Part shown: piece after piece, positions 58,304 through 64,000 of the stretch
Layout of the letters: the number at the start of each line of letters is the position of its first letter
How positions within the stretch are numbered: position 1 is the first letter of the stretch
Origin: Cylicocyclus nassatus
Taxonomy: Eukaryota > Nematoda > Chromadorea > Rhabditida > Strongylidae
Reading direction: 5' to 3'
NCBI GenBank assembly: GCA_958299035.1
Contig: CATQJL010000112.1
Location: forward strand, 2,030,123-2,094,122
DNA length: 64,000 nt
Notes under the pieces: generated by a model
Database searches by the model: none
The model's input: the letters and a program-made list of their open reading frames with translations, nothing else
What the model was told of the DNA's origin: nothing
Made by a program: the position numbers and the translations under genes

Positions 58304-59325
58304 TTAGGTCGTTTCAAAAGTAATTTCGCTTTTTTCAAACGGGCACCACATTTGATGGAACAAAGGTTTCTGAGAGATCTTGGAAGCATTCGATGCAGAA
58401 TTTCATTCTCTTTCTAATGATCATGAAAGTGTTGCAAAACAGTCAATGAGCTTTCTAAAAATAACCAAAGTATGCGACCCATGCTTTTTGAGATAGTCTA
58501 GTTTCACAATTTTTTAAAACTTTCACATTAATCCTCAGAAGAAGTTCAAGTAATTGTTCGATAGAGCAAACCATATAGAATGCAAAACTATTTTTTTATC
58601 CTTTCCATAGCTTGTCATACATTTTTGACAGAGTTTTAACTGATGCTACCGATTTTCATACCTGGGCAGCTAAATCCTCGTAGAACATCAAAAGAAGAGC
58701 AGCTCGGCCACTATTCGACGCAGCATTTTCTCCTCTTTTCAACAGGTGGTTTTTGTTTCCGATTCGTTTAGTTTTCGGGGATAAAATCATTGCAATTCAT
58801 TTTTTCAAGGAGCCTCATGCTGTACCTGAAAATCACGAAATTTGATATTTCGAACCCGTAAACCCTCACTTGCTTTGCAAAGTTAGTGCTAACTCATAGT
58901 ACATTCTTGGTAGTCTCAAATTCCGAAAAATTATGATGTTTGCTGCGATTGTGGCTGAGGTGGGCCTTCCAAAATCCGATGGCTCTGTTAAAAAAATCTT
59001 TTAAAAAATTACGGCGAGCTAGGAGAAAGAGAAAAAAGTAGCACTGTATTCTATGAGGTTTACTCTATCGAATCGTTACTTGAACTTCTTCTGAGGATTG
59101 ATATGAAAGTTTTAAAAAATTGTGAAACTTGATCATCTTAAAAAGCATAGGTCGCAAGTTTTGGTTATTTTCTGAAAGCTCATTGATTGTTTTGCAACAT
59201 TTTCATAATTACTAGAAAGAGAATGAAATTCTGCATCGAATGCCTCCAAGATCTCTTAGAAACCTTTGTTCCATCAAATGTGGCGCTCGTTTGAAAAAAG
59301 CGAAATTACTTTTGAAACGACCTAA
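58304..59325. mobile_element. 1022-bp nonautonomous mariner-like element, family M3
   Basis: Tips TTAGGTCGTTTCAAAAGTAA and its exact inverse, flanked by TA (58302-58303, 59326-59327). Terminal inverted repeats are ~280 bp, still pairing at TTCAAGTAATTGTTCGATAG / CTATCGAATCGTTACTTGAA. The ~455-bp core has no transposase frame. Tip and duplication are typical of mariner. Confidence 0.88.
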
Positions 59326-59453
59326 TACAATCTTATAGATTTGAAGTCTTCTTCCATCGTAAGCTTGTTTTTTTTTGTACTTGCTGCTATTTGCCTCATT
59401 CTGCAAAAATAATTTAAGCATATATAATGTTGATTTAATTCTATTGAGTTTAG

Positions 59454-59631
59454 GCTATGCCACCGAACAATCGCTATTCATCTTTTCCATCGGTGATGGA
59501 CTCGCTAAATGTGCTCAAATATTTACCGGAAACTCGCTACAACTCTTCATCGCAATCATTAGCGTCGACACTATCCAAACAAAAATTGCCACCATTGTCG
59601 CCACAAAACGAGGTGGTAGAGGACTACAAAT
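59454..59631 (+). CDS. Candidate 5' coding exon, unknown protein
   Basis: Acceptor ATTGAGTTTAG|GCT precedes ATG at 59457; 58 codons plus one base then end at a strong donor AAAT|GTAAGT. The peptide (MPPNNRYSSFPSVMDSLNVL..., Ser/Pro/Gln-rich middle, NEVVEDYK end) is low-complexity and hydrophilic, like many nematode N-terminal exons. The acceptor three bases before the ATG would suit spliced-leader addition. I could not find the next exon downstream in this window, so the gene either has a long intron or runs beyond the end. Confidence 0.45.
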
Positions 59632-60022
59632 GTAAGTTGTAATGTTTTTCTCATAATAATTTCGATAAAGCAGCAAGTTCCCCCAAATTTGTGCAGAAAA
59701 GTGCGGGAATTGTTGTGAATCCTCTCGAATTTCTTGAGCACATTTTCAACCTGGTGCGTTGTGAATCCTCTCGGATTTCTTGAGTAAATTTTCAACCTGG
59801 CGCTCTTACTAGTAATTCTATTAAGCGTAAACGTTAAGCGTAGACATTAAAGAAGATTTTGCAATTCACAAAGCTACCACATTTTAATCTTCCAAATTTT
59901 CACTTTGGTCTATGGAGTCATCTTCAGAAATGCGTACAGATTTCAAATGTTCCATTTTATGGTTTCTTAATGCCCTACGCCTTTTTCTCTTTTCTCATTC
60001 CAATATGTGAGGAGAATCCTAG
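59632..60022. other. Possible intron; contains a ~46-bp tandem duplication
   Basis: TTGTGAATCCTCTCGAATTT with TTGAGCACATTTTCAACCTGG is repeated at 59713-59755 and 59758-59801. No exon recognised. Confidence 0.5.
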
Positions 60023-60076
60023 GAGCAGAATCTTTTTATTGCGAATTATCATTCGCTAAATAAAAAGATTTTGCTC
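60023..60076. repeat. 54-base hairpin
   Basis: GAGCAGAATCTTTTTATT-GCGAAT pairs with ATTCGCTAAATAAAAAGATT-TTGCTC around loop TATC, with one mismatch and a two-base bulge. Length suits a small foldback or small-RNA precursor; no other support. Confidence 0.6.
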
Positions 60077-60679
60077 ATAATATCAGTAACTCAACAGGCT
60101 AATCTAAGAGCAGTGAACTTAACAAACGTGACGGAAATATAAAAGTTTAGATTAACTTTTCAACGGTTGCACTCTCCGCGATAAGTTGTAGTTCATCAAG
60201 GACTTGTACTGATGTGCACACAATCTGTAGTCCTGAGAAATGAAAAGATTAATGATCTTTCTCATCTGCCATGAGTATTGTCAACTCCTTTTTGCCGCAG
60301 GTTTTTGTTCGCGGTCTCTTCAATTTTGTAGCTTGAAGAATACATAGTGTAGCAGCTGTATAATATTTGAACTCTCCCTCGTCACCACTTTATCGATAAG
60401 TCATGGCGGTGAGACTCGAAAAAGTGTGCAGAGGAGGCTACAAGCTACAAACTACATCCCCTTGTTAGGTTCGCTTTATGACTGAGGGAACGAAAAATCT
60501 TCCCAATCATGAATGCAGTAGTTTAGCTTGAAAGCAGACAGTAGCTCACTCTTTATCGCTTCTTTGCGCCTTTACATAGCGAAATCTTTTCGTAAAATTT
60601 ACATTCTAGTTGATCAAGATATTAACGCGTAACTATCCTATAATGATCTAATAAAATATATCTTCGTCATAGAAGAAAC
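60077..60679. other. No gene seen
   Basis: Anonymous sequence with no supported exon. Confidence 0.5.
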
Positions 60680-60922
60680 TAGTTGGCATACCCGGCTCCG
60701 CCCGGGCCTGTCAATAATATATTTGTAATCAGCATGCTCGATTACCCCCCTGTGCCAACTCCCAGCCCTGTAGCTCAAATTTTGCAAAAAAATCGATAAA
60801 ATCGATATCGATCGATAACGAAAAGTAGCCTATGACACGCTCCCTGCCCCGAAGTATATGTGTGCCAAGTTTGGTCCAAATCGGTTCAGAAATAAAAATT
60901 TCTATTCCGCACGTACGTACGT

Positions 60923-60977
<55 letters not shown>

Positions 60978-61015
60978 TACACACAATCAGCTTTATATAT
61001 AAGATAAGATAAGAT
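60680..61015 (+). mobile_element. Non-LTR retrotransposon (or derived SINE) 3' end
   Basis: ACCCGGCTCCGCCCGGGCCT, then the CCCCCTGTGCCAACTCCCAG block shared with 4873-5153, then TGTGCCAAGTTTGGTCCAAA-TCGGTTCAG, a box common near the 3' end of non-LTR elements, then a CAGA run and the tandem tail ATAAGATAAGATAAGATA. There is no coding part, so it is a 5'-truncated copy or a SINE. Confidence 0.65.
60918..60976 (+). repeat. CGTA/CAGA microsatellite
   Basis: CGTACGTACGTA followed by about 12 CAGA units. The reverse-strand frame of repeated CLSV residues is a reading of this tract. Confidence 0.95.
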
Positions 61016-61994
61016 ACTGTGACTTTTACAAACCTCAAGAAAACAAATCAGTAATTGTAAGTCAAATATTCGTCATCTTCGAAGAACAAAAACCTTTTTA
61101 AAGCTGCTTTAAGATATATGCTTAGCCTCACGCTTATGCAAAATTTTTATGGATGTGAAACAACTTTCTCCATATTACTGATGGGTCAGGAAAAAATGCA
61201 GTGAAGTGTCGCAGGTCAAAATTGTAATCGGCATTGCTTCCTTTTTTAATTTCACTCTCACTCTTACGAAATTTCTGACTTGGAATACGGAATAATCACG
61301 ATCTCGTGATAAGAAAATTCGGAGAATGCTTTGAAGGCGAAAAAAAGTAGACTGATACATTGCAAATATTTCGATTATCTTGTCCAGGCTTAAAATTACC
61401 TAAAGATTGATGCAGTTTATCAACACTGTTGTTAACTCAACATTTTCAAATATTTTATGAGTTTTAAGCCGTTGCTGTTGAAGTTTGCGGTCGAAACACG
61501 GTTTAAAAGTTCAAAGGCTGCCTGAATGGTTAATCTAGGAGAAAATGGCATGCCATAGGTATCAATGGACTCTCATTAACCCATCCTTGTAGCCTTGATA
61601 GCGCAAGTTTGACCCCATATAAGATTGACAGTTCATTAGCCAGTGATTAGATTGTACGATGTTGTATTTGTCCAGGTAGATATCACTCCTACAGCTTACA
61701 AAGTTTCACTTCGTCAAATTTCTTGCATTGAACTGTGAATTCTAACAATCTGAAGACATAAATTATCACTATTTTATAACTTATCCAAGTCTTGTAATCA
61801 AAACACTACTCTATATACCCACAATACCTAGCTTCCCTCGAATCACAAAAACAGCTAAACTTGGTTTTTTCTAATCAGAACAAAAGCGCTTCTTGAAAAT
61901 TAATGTAAATAAGAAATTCGCATCTTGCAAAATACATTTTTGTTGAGTAAACGGATCTATCTTTTTTCCTAACTCTATCTCCACTGTGCTATTA
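61016..61994. other. No gene seen
   Basis: Anonymous AT-rich sequence. Confidence 0.5.
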
Positions 61995-62030
61995 TTAGGT
62001 TGATACATTAAGTCTTGCACGAAGAACATA
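61995..62030 (+). mobile_element. Solo mariner-like left end
   Basis: TTAGGTTGATACATTAAGTC after TA resembles a mariner tip; no inverse partner was found downstream. Confidence 0.4.
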
Positions 62031-64000
62031 AACGCTTTGTTTTGAAATTGATCAGATCAGTTCCAGAACATTATTCACCTTTTGTGACCTATATCAAAAG
62101 TTGTATCATATCGTAGCCATTGAAGAATTTTTACAAGAGAATAGTAGAATAAAAAAATTGCGTATATTCTTAGAAACGTGCGATCACCACCAATTTTTCT
62201 TAGTAAGAGAGAGAGCATGAAAACTAGAAGCAAAAAACGAGATAGTAGGCTTTTAAGTAATTTTGGACTTCAAGATCCACTTTTTGAGTGTTTTTCAAAG
62301 TTTTTATTATCGCTGAATACCGAACATTTTTTCTCGAGTAATTTTGAAAAGTTCTCTTTTTTATTCACTGCTTATCAAAGTAAAAGGTAGAATTGGGAAA
62401 GGCAATGAATCTTTCAATTTCCTGATACAAATCTTATGCATCAATCAAAAAAAGGAAATTTTTCTATTTTTAAATACTCATGAGCAAAGTTCTTAGCAGT
62501 TGTCGAGTGACTAGTGACTACAAAGCACAGCTTTGTGCATAATGTTCCCGTCGCCAATGTCCTGAGCAGATGAGCCGCCGAGAGTGTAATCTTCAGTGGG
62601 GGCAATAACTTACTCGGGGCACTTTTTGGAGGTCATCCACTCCTTTACGAGTCTTCTTATGAATTTTTCATCGAATTTAGGATGGACCATATGTTTGGCA
62701 TATTCATGACTTATTCTCACACCCGCAGTTTTTCTGAAATGAACTCCGAGATTTTTGGTCCAAAAAAGTTCGAAAAACGTTCAATGTTTGGGGGTAACTC
62801 GCAAGTTTTTCTTTAAGGAATCGCATAAAAATCGTGTGTTTTGAATTTAGCGTATGCAACTTCTAAAAAAATGGAAAAATTGGCAATTAAACTATTGCCA
62901 TCCCTATGGACGTTATCACTACGAATCCAATATTTAGTTAGAAATCAGTGAAATTCTTGCTGAGACGATCGTGGCTTTTCTTAGGCTACTGACATTTTTG
63001 CTATCCATTTTGCACAAGTTATGTACTTTCCTTTATAAGCTTGTACTTCTTGCCTACAACAATCCTTGATTTGAGCACGTCACAAATTTGATTCTTTTTC
63101 TCCCAAATTTGTCGAAAATTGAGTTTATTGGAAGTGGGGAAGTTCAGAAATTTATAGCTTTTGGTACAAGACTTCAGAACTCTTGAACCCATTTAAAACA
63201 TTAGTTCTATTTGCTATAACTCAAGTGATCTTGACAGCTATAATTTGGTTTTTGGACTTAACTGTCAGCAAACAGTAAAAACCAGTTGCAATAATCTATA
63301 TGTTGTACAACTCTTGCAATAGTGTAAACAAGGTGACTAACTTGTGGCGTAGTAACTTCTTACACAGTTTGTAAATTGATCGTAAAACTTGCACACAAGC
63401 AGTAGTTTTCAAACTTTACTGTGGCTGAGAGCAGTATTTCTCAAACATCACTTATTTCGTGGAAAATAAGATATGTTAGCGTCGTCGAGCATTGTTGTCA
63501 CATTGGCACATGGCCAACTTTTACAAGTGCAAGTAAGAGATCTTTGGTTGTCTACATTTTGCTCACTCAGCTGATTTATCACGAGAGCCATAATGTGATG
63601 ATTTATACCTCAAAATCTATGCGCCCTTCATTTTACTTTTCTTTAGATGAAAGAATGCTAATAACTGAAAAATTTGATTTTTGTACGCATGTGAATTCTC
63701 TATGTGCTGATGTTTTACTTTGCCTTTCCAAATTCATGAAAGGATGTGCGAATATTGGAAAGTTTTGTCTCTTGTGCATTTGAATTTCTATGAATTTTTA
63801 CGCGCTGTTTGGATTTGCAAATGGAAATGCACGGATTGCTTGGAAAGTATCTATTGGGCTAAAAAGTATTTTCTGACTTTTTTTGGGGCTTACTTCAAAT
63901 GAGCAGTCCATCTTATTCGTAATATTTTGAAGTGGATTATGGCTCAACAAAACCTGTTTTTTGAATGTTTTGTGGTTGTTGTTGTAATACTCTCAAGTGA
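62031..64000. other. No gene seen
   Basis: AT-rich sequence to the window edge. Open frames at 62178-62390 and 63421-63902 lack motifs, signal peptides or convincing splice sites. The 59.45-kb exon's gene could pass through here as intron. Confidence 0.45.

Noticed and set aside
60729..60986. Minus-strand frame with repeated CLSV
   Set aside because: Reading of the CAGA microsatellite at the retrotransposon tail.
63421..63902. 120-codon frame near the right edge
   Set aside because: GTG start, irregular composition, no domain, no splice consensus.

Overview
The window reads as repeat-dominated nuclear DNA from a eukaryote, most likely a nematode and plausibly a strongylid or hookworm-like species. 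This rests on one clear multi-exon gene with ~50-nt introns and a TTTTAG trans-splice-like acceptor directly before its ATG. It also rests on a decayed RTE-type non-LTR retrotransposon of the kind abundant in those worms, and on many small DNA transposons with TA target duplications. There are no bacterial operons, rRNA, tRNA or CRISPR arrays that I can support. The species call is inference.

Layout. 1-7.4 kb: the edge of a non-LTR endonuclease (minus strand), a dispersed repeat family (R1) interrupted by a CTGCAG-rich inverted-repeat element, a Tc1/mariner-like element, and a long TTCGAATA-type inverted-repeat element containing a hAT-like MITE with an 8-bp duplication. 7.4-8.3 kb: the one complete host gene, four exons on the minus strand, encoding a 181-residue secreted basic protein; its first intron is GC-AG. 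8.9-18.5 kb: nested mariner-like elements, foldbacks, weak ORFs. 18.5-20.3 kb: two possible host exon remnants. 20.5-22.0 kb: a 1.48-kb Tc1-like element with very long terminal inverted repeats. 22.2-44.3 kb: a 22-kb uninterrupted satellite built from ~50-bp monomers organised as a nine-monomer 449-bp higher-order repeat and still larger 1.5-kb, 2.5-kb and 6-kb duplications. 44.3-50.4 kb: mostly anonymous DNA with a CpG-rich modular repeat, a perfect-looking short hairpin and an 0.8-kb palindrome. 50.4-53.7 kb: a dead RTE retrotransposon. 53.7-64 kb: a second R1 copy with its own hAT-like insertion, a 1.02-kb mariner-like element, one candidate coding exon (59.45-59.63 kb), a retrotransposon 3' tail with a CAGA microsatellite, and anonymous AT-rich sequence.

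The most informative feature is that the window holds paired copies of repeats, one with and one without an insertion. Three transposon insertions (1210-1750, 9063-10182, 56209-56425) can therefore be delimited exactly against an empty paralogous site. The satellite's hierarchical structure, with its exact 9-monomer composition, is the second main result. Identities were judged by eye; no alignment or search was run.
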